From positions 1 through 56,450 of the forward strand of contig JBBRAO010000021.1 in the NCBI GenBank assembly GCA_038206725.1: 56,450 bases of DNA, in the 5' to 3' direction. Positions 17,483 through 25,122 of the stretch are shown here, one piece after another. Under the pieces are notes generated by a model that did not search any database, was not told where the DNA came from, and saw only the letters and a program-made list of their open reading frames with translations. Each line of letters opens with the position of its first letter. Position 1 is the stretch's first letter. The DNA comes from JBAXXL01 sp038206725. GTDB taxonomy: Bacteria; Bacteroidota; Ignavibacteria; Kapaibacteriales; UBA2268. Made by a program: the position numbers and the translations under genes.

Positions 17483-18064
17483 TTACCGCCCTTTATTTAA
17501 AGATATAGTGTTATACTCTTGCATATATGGTTTAAGTATTGTCATTAGTTTTTGTTTCGCTCTAAAGAATCTTGTTTTTGCGTTTTCTTCCGATATTTGT
17601 AATAACTCCGATATATCCCTATATGGCAAATCACTGTATTCCCTCATTACAAATATCTCCTTGTATTCGTCGCTTAATAAATTTATTGATTTTAATACAA
17701 TTTCGTTCATTTCCAGTTGGTCGTAGCTGATGTAATCTTGAATAAAGTTCTCTACATTTTCAATATCAACTGTAGGTTTTTTATTTCTCATCAAATTATA
17801 ATGTACGTTACGTGCTATTTTAAATAAATATGCTTTCACGTTTGCATTGTCTCTATTATCAACATATTGATAAAACTTAATAAATGTTTCTTGAAAAACG
17901 TCCTCCGCTTGGTCGTAATCGCTAACCACTCGGTAACAATACGCGTGGACTACAACTGAATAACGGTCATATAGCTCCTTGAACGCCAATTCGCTATCAC
18001 CGTTTTTCTTACTGATTATCTCAGCAAGTTCCAAATCTTCATATTTCTTATATTTATTTATCAT
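17483..18064 (-). CDS. ECF-type RNA polymerase sigma factor
   Basis: A 193-residue sigma-70 family protein of the extracytoplasmic-function type. Seen: region 2 with ELYDRYSVVVHAYCYRVV, SDYDQAEDVFQETFIKFYQY and AYLFKIARNVHYNLMR (residues about 28-95), a short acidic linker, and region 4 helix-turn-helix LSDEYKEIFVMREYSDLPYRD to EENAKTRFFRAKQKL (about 130-180). It directs polymerase to a target regulon and probably to its own operon. Only 3 bases separate it from the anti-sigma gene, supporting paired control. Confidence 0.93.
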   Translation of the reverse strand: MINKYKKYEDLELAEIISKKNGDSELAFKELYDRYSVVVHAYCYRVVSDYDQAEDVFQETFIKFYQYVDNRDNANVKAYLFKIARNVHYNLMRNKKPTVDIENVENFIQDYISYDQLEMNEIVLKSINLLSDEYKEIFVMREYSDLPYRDISELLQISEENAKTRFFRAKQKLMTILKPYMQEYNTISLNKGR

Positions 18065-18104
18065 TCTTATGTTAATGTATCATATCTTATATACACATTA
18101 ATTA

Positions 18105-19265
18105 CTATTTTGTTACACTTCGTGTTGAAATAAATTGTGACAAAATCAAAGAACAAAGTGCAAACCCCGCTCCGGCGAAAAATGCTAATTGAAAATTAAC
18201 CATCCATAATATTCCGCCTACCACGGGAATAATAACAGCAGAAATATGGTTGATAGTAAAGCCGGTTGCTACAGTCGAAGATATATCGCGAGGATCGGCT
18301 GTTTTTTGCAAATAGGTGTTTATTGACATCGCGAATGAGAAAAACATATTGTCGAGCATATAGAGCAGTGCCGCTACCCAGCCAATTTCTATAAAAGCGT
18401 AGCTGAGGAATACCAAAATCATACAAAAGTATTCCATCGACAATACCTTGCGTTCGCCGAAACGGTTTATGCTTCGCGCTACTAATGGATTTACAAAATA
18501 TGCCAGCGCATTATTCAAAATAAATAAAAGTGCGATATTTTCCACTGTGAAATGATATTTCGAAACTAAAAGGAATACAGCAAAAACTATGAGAATTTGT
18601 CGGCGCGCACCGCTGAAAAAACTGAGTAGGTAGTAAAGCCAGTACTTTTTCTTGAACATAATTTTGCGAATCTGCGGTTCGGCATTGTTTGGATGTGGAT
18701 TTCGCGTAAGCCCGTATATAGCGGCTAAAATTGTCAAACCACCGGTTAATAAATACACCTGTGGTATTTTAAATACTCCACTGTAAGACACCAAAAGCCA
18801 TATAACTACGCCAACTATGATATTCGCAAGAGACGAGTAGCTTTTGTATTTACCCATTACAGTAGGAGCTTCATACAGGTTGAAGTTTTGCAATATCAGC
18901 GATTGATTGACCGCCTCGAAATAATGAAACCCGACCGACATAATGAATGTTGTTATCAGTAATCCCCAAAACGATGGGAAAAAGCCCGTCAGCATCACCC
19001 CGATTCCGAAAATCAAAATTGATAATGCCGCAAGTTTATATTCTTTAATGACTAAAAGTATATAAACCACAAGCAGTGATAAAAAGCCCGGTAATTCACG
19101 AAATGATTGTATGACACCGGTTTGGAATCCGGTTACGTGCGCGAAGTCCACAGCAAAGTTGTTATATAAGCTGTGCCAACCCTGCAAACCGGAGGACGAC
19201 ACTATGGCAAGTAGCATCAAGTACTTGTACATAGGATTTGTTTTAATTGATTCCGCTAAGCGCAT
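18105..19265 (-). CDS. MFS transporter
   Basis: A 386-residue inner-membrane protein with about 12 hydrophobic helices in two halves separated by a charged loop near residues 190-205 (NPHPNNAEPQIRKIMFKKK). Features include SLYNNFAVDFAHVTGFQTG after helix 1 and RSINRFGERKVLS between helices in the second half, a recognisable loop-2/3-type motif of MFS carriers. The substrate is unknown. It is upstream of and in the same direction as the ECF sigma gene, with a 40-base gap. A perfect 11-bp inverted repeat lies 29 bases before the start codon. Confidence 0.85.
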   Translation of the reverse strand: MRLAESIKTNPMYKYLMLLAIVSSSGLQGWHSLYNNFAVDFAHVTGFQTGVIQSFRELPGFLSLLVVYILLVIKEYKLAALSILIFGIGVMLTGFFPSFWGLLITTFIMSVGFHYFEAVNQSLILQNFNLYEAPTVMGKYKSYSSLANIIVGVVIWLLVSYSGVFKIPQVYLLTGGLTILAAIYGLTRNPHPNNAEPQIRKIMFKKKYWLYYLLSFFSGARRQILIVFAVFLLVSKYHFTVENIALLFILNNALAYFVNPLVARSINRFGERKVLSMEYFCMILVFLSYAFIEIGWVAALLYMLDNMFFSFAMSINTYLQKTADPRDISSTVATGFTINHISAVIIPVVGGILWMVNFQLAFFAGAGFALCSLILSQFISTRSVTK

Positions 19266-19293
19266 TGTTTACTTTTGTTTTAATTTATTGACT

Positions 19294-19321
19294 CATCCGA
19301 TAACCGTGTAGTTATCGGATG
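19294..19321 (-). promoter_or_regulatory. Perfect inverted repeat in the leader of the MFS gene
   Basis: CATCCGATAAC and GTTATCGGATG, 11 bp each, around a 6-base centre, 29-56 bases before the MFS start. A -7 box match TATTTTTG on the minus strand (19357-19350) would put this hairpin in the 5' leader. It could be an operator or an RNA hairpin. It has no T-run, so it is not a simple terminator. Confidence 0.5.
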
Positions 19322-19387
19322 AAATGGTTTGTTTTTCGTTTATGAACTGCAAAAATAAGAATAATTTAGGGATTTTTTTAACTTCTC

Positions 19388-19578
19388 TTACAAATGATTC
19401 TCAAATTCCCGCACCCATTCCGTCATTTTTTCTTGTAGCAAATGTTTATCAGGTAAATAAAGACTGTATTCGGAAGCATATATATTAGCATTTTTGGGTA
19501 ATGTAAGTTTACAAGAGCATCCTTCTTCTTTTTACATAAAAGTATCCCGACTGTTGTTATATCGTTGTTTTTGCTCAT
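19388..19578 (-). pseudogene. Remnant of a DUF1016/YhcG-like nuclease gene
   Basis: Read on the minus strand, the first frame gives VGILLCKKKKDALVNLHYP. A one-base shift at the A-run 19491-19495 then continues as NIYASEYSLYLPDKHLLQEK and MTEWVREFENHL to a stop at 19388. Both pieces resemble the C-terminal end of DUF1016 (YhcG-type PDDEXK) proteins. The first two thirds of the gene are missing, and an in-frame stop lies just upstream. Probably the tail of a gene truncated when the restriction-modification operon arrived. The family call is from memory of the motif. Confidence 0.5.
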
Positions 19579-19615
19579 AGGCTTTGGTTTAAATTATTAT
19601 CTTGATCTGTAACAA

Positions 19616-20083
19616 TTATTTTTTGGAATTCAGAACATTTTTAAGTTCTTTACCCATCGCTGAAAGTCTATATTTTTGAAATTTGCTGTTTGGTTTATTT
19701 GGAAAAGTCATTTCTACAAAACCAGTCTTTAGGGCAGGTTGAAGATACTCTGAAATAAAATTAGCGCGTCCTTTTAATTCAAGTTTTTTCATAATTTCAT
19801 TACTGGACAATTCGCCATCTATTACCATCACAAACTTTTTGACTTGTTCCGTTACTTGTCCTGTTACTTGTCCTGTTACTTGTTCCGTTACTTGTCCTGT
19901 AACTTCTGCATATCGCGTATCTATCTTTGTTTTATAATCAGTATCTTGTACGGTGACTTGTACGGTATCTTGTACGGTATCTTGGTCGGGTACTTCTATT
20001 ATAGAATTTAAGATAATTTTTAATTCATTCCCTTTGTCCGTAAGTCTATATTTTTGAAATTTGCTATTTGGCTTATTTATCAT
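19616..20083 (-). CDS. Winged-helix protein with tandem-repeat linker, downstream of the RM operon
   Basis: 155 residues. The C-terminal half (about 85-152) is a winged-helix of the type that ends AlbA_2/RecG-like ATP-binding and Fic-related proteins (LSSNEIMKKLELKGRANFI, then GFVEMTFPNKPNSKFQKYRL). The N-terminal 26 residues repeat the end of that same domain (NKPNSKFQKYRL), and the DNA repeats too (20040-20078 against about 19661-19699). The linker holds two arrays of 4-residue units (VQDT type and VTGQ/VTEQ type). No ATPase or Fic domain is attached, so this is a truncated, partly duplicated fragment, or a small DNA-binding regulator. It overlaps the methyltransferase gene by 4 bases and is probably co-transcribed. 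Confidence 0.6.
   Translation of the reverse strand: MINKPNSKFQKYRLTDKGNELKIILNSIIEVPDQDTVQDTVQVTVQDTDYKTKIDTRYAEVTGQVTEQVTGQVTGQVTEQVKKFVMVIDGELSSNEIMKKLELKGRANFISEYLQPALKTGFVEMTFPNKPNSKFQKYRLSAMGKELKNVLNSKK
19842..19901 (-). repeat. 12-bp tandem repeat array, 5 units, in frame
   Basis: Five consecutive 12-base units of the form ACTTGTCCTGTT (variants ACTTGTTCCGTT), encoding VTGQ or VTEQ on the minus strand. The period is a multiple of three, so gain or loss of units would keep the frame. Confidence 0.9.
19941..19988 (-). repeat. 12-bp tandem repeat array, 4 units, in frame
   Basis: Four 12-base units of the form GTATCTTGTACG encoding VQDT-type residues, 39 bases from the first array in the same gene. 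Confidence 0.85.
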
Positions 20084-21054
20084 AAGGAAATAACGTCAAC
20101 TAATGAATTTATTATATACCACATTAGAACTGGAGGAACGGCGTTACCAATGGCTTTATATTGTCTATTTTCCGATACAATGTCAAGCTTAAAGTTTTCT
20201 GGAAATGATTGAATATTTGCGGCTTCTCTTGGAGTAAACCTTCTATATCTATTATTAACAAATAATACAGGGTCCGTACCGTTTAAACTTATTTTGGAAA
20301 GATGAGAACTTATAGTATTACAAGGTTCATCAAAATTTTGAATCCTACCTTTATTCATTTTTTTTTGTACTTTTAGCATACCCTCGACTGCCTTATTGCT
20401 AAAAAAGTACTTTTCATCAATTGAATGATCAACGTCAACAACTTCCTTTAATTTTGCCTTTTTATCACCTGTAGTTGTAGGAGTTGGAAATTTAAAATCA
20501 AAATATTCATTATAATCTTTAAATCCAATAATGAATATTCTTTCTCGCTTTTGGGGAATGCCAAAATCAGATGAATTCATTAATTGGTATTTTACAAAAT
20601 AGCCGGCACTTTCGAATTCTTTTATAATCATCGGGAAGGTTTTTTTGTTATTAACCGATAATAAACCTTTTACATTTTCGGCTATAAAATACCTTGGTTC
20701 CTTTTCTTTTAAAATTCGAACCATTTCAAAAAACAATTTGCCTTTATCATCTTTATAACCTAATCTTGGAGGATTTTGAGCAACAATTGAAAATGATTGA
20801 CAAGGGAAACCTCCGATTAATAGCTCGTGACTTGGTAGATTTCGTTCAAAAACATTTTTAATATCATCTATTTCACATTTGTGGGTAAAGTTTATATTAT
20901 AGATTTGAGCCGCATACTTGTCATTATCAAGTGCATATACGATTTCAAAAGGGAAATTGGAATACGTTTTATTTAGAAAAGTAAAACCACCAAGAAGACC
21001 CAAATCCATACCTCCGCAACCACAAAATAATGATGCAACTTTTAATTTTCCCAT
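20080..21054 (-). CDS. DNA (cytosine-5) methyltransferase B of a two-methyltransferase RM operon
   Basis: 324 residues from the ATG at 21054, chosen because it has GGAG 8 bases upstream and the family N-terminus (KVASLFCGCGGMDLGL) follows at once; the frame extends to 21072. Seen: motif I FCGCGG, motif IV GGFPCQSFS with catalytic Cys85, motif VI AENVKG, motif VIII PQKRERIFI, motif IX RRFTPREAANIQSFP and motif X YKAIGNAVPP. The target-recognition region between VIII and IX is short, about 70 residues. It presumably methylates one strand of the site cut by the nuclease encoded just upstream, whose gene end it follows within about 12 bases. Confidence 0.93.
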   Translation of the reverse strand: MGKLKVASLFCGCGGMDLGLLGGFTFLNKTYSNFPFEIVYALDNDKYAAQIYNINFTHKCEIDDIKNVFERNLPSHELLIGGFPCQSFSIVAQNPPRLGYKDDKGKLFFEMVRILKEKEPRYFIAENVKGLLSVNNKKTFPMIIKEFESAGYFVKYQLMNSSDFGIPQKRERIFIIGFKDYNEYFDFKFPTPTTTGDKKAKLKEVVDVDHSIDEKYFFSNKAVEGMLKVQKKMNKGRIQNFDEPCNTISSHLSKISLNGTDPVLFVNNRYRRFTPREAANIQSFPENFKLDIVSENRQYKAIGNAVPPVLMWYIINSLVDVISL

Positions 21055-22451
21055 ATTAATAACTCCGTCCATTCACCTGCGTCTTCTTTGAAAATTATAT
21101 CAGCACCATCGCTTATCATCATTCTTAATTTGTCCGATTTATATTGATTGACAGGATTCTGAATTATAAACAACTTCTTTTCAAGTTTGCTCAACATAAC
21201 GCGGTAAACAAAGTATCTATCACCAAGGGTATCTGCAGAACCCCATTCATTTTTTGTCAAATGGAAATTGTAAAAATTTAAAGGTTTGTTACTAATCGTC
21301 GTTTTTACCTCAATATAACGCTTTCTAGAATCAAGCTCTACACTTTGAATATCATAACCAAGCGCATACATATTGGGAATTCGTTTAATTAAGTGGATTA
21401 GATCCGCTCTATTTCCTAATTTCATTCTCATACTTTCGTGTCCTAAAATCAGCCCTTCGCCTACATCTCCAATATCCTTGGTTCTTGATAGTTTATCAAT
21501 ATCTATATCATTTTCAATGTTTTCGATTGAAGTATTAATTAAATCTATATATGAAGATTCTTCAATCCCAAGATATTTTAATACGTCTGTTCTAAATAAC
21601 TCTTCCCCTAAATCCGTATTAACATAATCAAACCATAAATCTTCTATAGATTTGAATGGTATATTTTCTAAATTGTCGTAATAATTATCATATTTATCAA
21701 ACCATTTAGTGCTTTCTATAAAAGCTGTTACGGCCTCTCTTTCATTCCAATTTATATAAAATTTATTTCCGTGCATAACGAGTAAATTAGCTATGACCAA
21801 ATAATCTAAAATATCACCGGCATATCTAATAGTATCCCCTGTCAACTTATATTCTACAGCATTTTGTCTGTTTACTAAGATTGTTTTAACAACATCATTT
21901 GGGTCACAATTGTTACGAGTAATTCTTAAATCATTGAATACACAATGCGTTAATTCAGCTTTGTTTATGTAGAACCGTTCTTTCGATATATTTTCGCCAC
22001 TTTGTAATAATTTAAGTATATATATTGCTGGTTTAAATTTTATTCCATTGGTAATTAGTTCTTTGTTATAATGCGATTTTAAATGACCTCCAGGATATTG
22101 GAAATAAAATAAAAAATATTTAAAAAACTGGATTAGATCTTGTTCCTTTGAAAGTTTTAAAGCAATTTCACCAGCCCAAGAGCTTTTTTCAATACTGTTC
22201 TTTTGTATGAAGCCAAACATAGCAGATATTTCAGTTCTCCAATTATCAATTGTTTTTTTTGATATTTGAGTATTTCCAGGAAATAATCTAATTGAATTGT
22301 TCAACCTGTTTCTAAATTCTTTGAATTGCAATTTAGGAATTTTTGATATTTCATTTGCCATAAATAACAATACAGCTTCAACATTGTTTTTAAACCTTGG
22401 TCGGATATGATGAATTCTAAAATAAAACTCATCGGGTGTTTTATAAATCAT
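21042..22451 (-). CDS. DUF3883-type restriction endonuclease
   Basis: 469 residues. The C-terminal part (about 340-469) is a PDDEXK nuclease of the DUF3883 type: GYDIQSVEL supplies the Asp and RYIEVKTTI the E-x-K, followed by LTKNEWGSADTLGDRYFVYRV, which is diagnostic of the group. The N-terminal 330 residues show no family I recognise and probably bind the target. Its placement between two C5 methyltransferase genes, overlapping both (4 bases with the upstream gene), argues that it is the nuclease of a type II system. I see no helicase or ATPase partner here. Confidence 0.82.
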   Translation of the reverse strand: MIYKTPDEFYFRIHHIRPRFKNNVEAVLLFMANEISKIPKLQFKEFRNRLNNSIRLFPGNTQISKKTIDNWRTEISAMFGFIQKNSIEKSSWAGEIALKLSKEQDLIQFFKYFLFYFQYPGGHLKSHYNKELITNGIKFKPAIYILKLLQSGENISKERFYINKAELTHCVFNDLRITRNNCDPNDVVKTILVNRQNAVEYKLTGDTIRYAGDILDYLVIANLLVMHGNKFYINWNEREAVTAFIESTKWFDKYDNYYDNLENIPFKSIEDLWFDYVNTDLGEELFRTDVLKYLGIEESSYIDLINTSIENIENDIDIDKLSRTKDIGDVGEGLILGHESMRMKLGNRADLIHLIKRIPNMYALGYDIQSVELDSRKRYIEVKTTISNKPLNFYNFHLTKNEWGSADTLGDRYFVYRVMLSKLEKKLFIIQNPVNQYKSDKLRMMISDGADIIFKEDAGEWTELLIWEN

Positions 22452-23488
22452 AAAAATCTCCTTAAGGCAATGGCTATTTCTTTTGCAAGCATCGGGGGTA
22501 CAGCATTGCCGACTTGTTTATATTGACTTGTTTTGCTTCCCAAAAAAATAAAACTATCATTAAATGATTGAAGCCTTGCGCTTTCTCTAACAGTAGGCAC
22601 CCTATTATGCAAATAATGGAAATGATGGCGATGCCCTGTATCAATAGTAAAACTTGGTTTGTTACTATCTAGTCGTGTCCAAGCAATATTTACTTTCCTT
22701 GAATTTATTAAATGATGTGGTAAATCCTTATAATTGCCACCGTTCGGGACTCGTGAAATTATATCTGTAGTTTTTTCATTATGCATTGTAATTTCGTGGT
22801 TATAAATATATTTAAACTCTAATCGCATTTTTCTTTGGAATTCTGATTTTGGTTCAGAAATATATCTTGAGCCATTTTTTAATGTGCCTTCAGGTAAATC
22901 TGATATGGCTTCAAAAGAAGTAATTGGTTCAAGATCACTTATTTTTGGAAATTCATACATATTATTGCCCTTTAACCCTACAAAAACAGCACGTTTCCGA
23001 TTTTGCGGTACTCCATAATTTGATGCTAATAAGGTTTTATAAACTACATTATAACCTAATTTTGTGAACCGTTTTAGAATATTATCTTTAATAATACCAT
23101 CACCTATGGTAAGGATATTAGGTACGTTTTCCATTATAAAGGCTTTAGGTTTAAAATAATCAACATAATCAATAAATGTTTCATAAAGTTTATTTCTCTC
23201 ATCATCAATAATTCTCTTGCCTGCTATAGAAAAGCCTTGGCAGGGTGGACCGCCAATAACTACATCTATGTTATTTAGATTCATTAGATTTGCAATTTCC
23301 TGAGGTTTTGCTTGACTTAGATCAGCAAATAAACCTTTTGATTCTTTATGATTAAATTCATAAGTTAATATAGCATCTTTCCAATTATCAATTCCCAAAA
23401 TTACATTATAATTTGCTTGCTCAAAGCCATTGGAAAGACCACCACATCCAGAAAATAAATCAATTACTGTAAATTCGTTCTTGTGCAT
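22448..23488 (-). CDS. DNA (cytosine-5) methyltransferase A of a two-methyltransferase RM operon
   Basis: 346 residues. Seen: motif I DLFSGCGGLSNGFE (10-23), motif IV GGPPCQGFS with catalytic Cys83, motif VI MENVPN, motif VIII PQNRKRAVFVG, then a recognition region including the His-rich GHRHHFHYLHNR, motif IX VRESARLQSF and motif X QVGNAVPPM. It is clearly distinct from methyltransferase B (different motif IV, different recognition region), so this is not a simple gene duplication. First gene of the operon; its last 4 bases overlap the nuclease start. Two C5 enzymes per nuclease usually means an asymmetric recognition site. Confidence 0.93.
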   Translation of the reverse strand: MHKNEFTVIDLFSGCGGLSNGFEQANYNVILGIDNWKDAILTYEFNHKESKGLFADLSQAKPQEIANLMNLNNIDVVIGGPPCQGFSIAGKRIIDDERNKLYETFIDYVDYFKPKAFIMENVPNILTIGDGIIKDNILKRFTKLGYNVVYKTLLASNYGVPQNRKRAVFVGLKGNNMYEFPKISDLEPITSFEAISDLPEGTLKNGSRYISEPKSEFQRKMRLEFKYIYNHEITMHNEKTTDIISRVPNGGNYKDLPHHLINSRKVNIAWTRLDSNKPSFTIDTGHRHHFHYLHNRVPTVRESARLQSFNDSFIFLGSKTSQYKQVGNAVPPMLAKEIAIALRRFL

Positions 23489-23512
23489 TTAGTTCCTTAA
23501 TTTAACACTTTT

Positions 23513-25021
23513 TTATTTCTGAGCATTGAAATCCGGCTTCTTGTCAATCAAATCCAGATTATAAATAAAATCTTTTGTAAAATTATAAGCCGCCTTAACA
23601 GCATTATAATTTATTTTATTGGCATCGTCCTGCGGGGTGTGGTAATCGTCGGAAAAACCGCCGAAAACTATAATCGCAGGGATACCCTTTTGCAAAAACG
23701 GAGAATGGTCCGACGGAACCGCGCGTTGGCTGTGTGTTAATACAATCCCGCTATGTACTGCCGCTGAATCGAGAATCGGTGGAAATGCCGACGAGCTTCC
23801 CGAAGACATCGCATATAGGGCTTTGTCGTTTTTACCAACCATTTCCAAGTTGACCATAGTTACAACTTTCGCGGCGTCTTCACCTAAATTGTCAACGAAG
23901 TAATTTGCACCTAAGGAGCCCATTTCTTCGGCGGAAAAAGCAGTAATCACTACAGTTCGTCTAAGCGGATTATCTTTAATATAGCGAGCTAATTCCATAA
24001 TTGCCGCGACGCTTGATGCATTATCGTTTGCTCCATTGTGAACAATATCTTTTTTGTTTGGAGCCATTTTAGTTCCGCCGCCGCCAAAACCGATATGATC
24101 GTAATGGGCACCGATTAATATAATCTCATTTTTTAAAATGGGATCCTTGCCTTCTATTATTCCGCCGATATTATATGCTTTCGATTTCACAGGATTAATA
24201 ACAGGTGATATTGTCAATGTCATATCGCCCAAATCAAAACTTTCAGGTTTCAAAGCTTGAGCAACTCTGTCCTCCAAACGCATCAAATTCCTTTCCGACG
24301 GAATATACTTTGTTATAAAAGTTCTGCTGGCTTGAATAACCGGAATCTCTTTGTTATCGCCGAAGTATTTCCATTTCAGGTCAATAAACTTATTCATTTC
24401 ATTGCCCTGCTTACGGATAAATATTACTCCGATTGCTCCGTGAGCTACTGCATTTTGGATTTTATAATTCATCGATGTGAAATTACAAAACTTTTCGCAT
24501 TTTTCTTCGGGTTCCGGAGAATCCATCATAATTATGACGATTTTGCCTTTAGCGTCAACTCCTTCATAATCATCATATTTCAAATCCGGTGCGGTTATCC
24601 CATAGCAAGCGAAGAGAACATTACCGGTAGCGGTTTTGTTCGCCGAAGTTGCTAAAGGAATATAATCCTGGTTTAATTTCCAACCTTGTTTCATTCGTTT
24701 CCATTGCTCTTTTGGCAATCCCAAGCGAGGAATTAATTTTTCAGCAACAATGCTGGTAGCGGAATCTATAGTGTAAGCTATAGTAACATCGAATTCTTGC
24801 TTGAAATTGTTTTTATAAGGTTTCAACCCCATAGATTTCATTTCATTCATTATGTAATCCGCCGCTTTGTCTGAGCCGCGAGTTCCGGCTAAACGCCCTT
24901 CGAGGGAGTCGGAAGCCAAGTAATTAATATACTTTGTGAAATTTGTATTATCCGGTGTTTGGGATTTATTTTCGTTTGTACTTAGTACAATTAGAAGAAC
25001 TAGTAGAAAAAACTTTTTCAT
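23513..25021 (-). CDS. Secreted M28 family metallopeptidase with PA domain
   Basis: 502 residues with a Sec signal (MKKFFLLVLLIVL). Seen: an N-terminal M28 start (YLASDSLEGRLAGTRGSDKAA), an inserted PA domain (about 125-220, KYDDYEGVDAKGKIVIIM), and a zinc peptidase core with ligands in GAHYDHIG, HNGANDNASSVA, FSAEEMGSLGA, VNLEMVG and DDYHTPQDDANKI. All five ligands of the two-zinc site are present. It probably removes N-terminal amino acids from peptides in the periplasm or outside. There is no T9SS sorting tail. It starts 25 bases from the RM operon but is transcribed divergently from the PAS protein gene. Confidence 0.92.
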   Translation of the reverse strand: MKKFFLLVLLIVLSTNENKSQTPDNTNFTKYINYLASDSLEGRLAGTRGSDKAADYIMNEMKSMGLKPYKNNFKQEFDVTIAYTIDSATSIVAEKLIPRLGLPKEQWKRMKQGWKLNQDYIPLATSANKTATGNVLFACYGITAPDLKYDDYEGVDAKGKIVIIMMDSPEPEEKCEKFCNFTSMNYKIQNAVAHGAIGVIFIRKQGNEMNKFIDLKWKYFGDNKEIPVIQASRTFITKYIPSERNLMRLEDRVAQALKPESFDLGDMTLTISPVINPVKSKAYNIGGIIEGKDPILKNEIILIGAHYDHIGFGGGGTKMAPNKKDIVHNGANDNASSVAAIMELARYIKDNPLRRTVVITAFSAEEMGSLGANYFVDNLGEDAAKVVTMVNLEMVGKNDKALYAMSSGSSSAFPPILDSAAVHSGIVLTHSQRAVPSDHSPFLQKGIPAIIVFGGFSDDYHTPQDDANKINYNAVKAAYNFTKDFIYNLDLIDKKPDFNAQK

Positions 25022-25080
25022 TTTGGTACCTATTATTTAATTTCAATACAAATTTAATCATTTTTTTTCATAATTTAGTT

Positions 25081-25088
25081 TATTTTTG
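25081..25088 (+). promoter_or_regulatory. Possible -7 promoter box of the PAS/kinase-like gene
   Basis: TATTTTTG matches TAnnTTTG, 34 bases before the ATG at 25123, without a clear upstream TTTG. On the other strand TAAATTTG (25056-25049) is a similar half-match for the M28 gene. Confidence 0.3.
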
Positions 25089-25122
25089 TAATGTAATAAA
25101 AAGTAATTTTTTGCAATTAGCT

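Noticed and set aside
24943..25122. N-terminal extension of the PAS/kinase-like protein
   Set aside because: It would be antisense to the M28 signal-peptide region, includes the likely promoter, and has no family resemblance.
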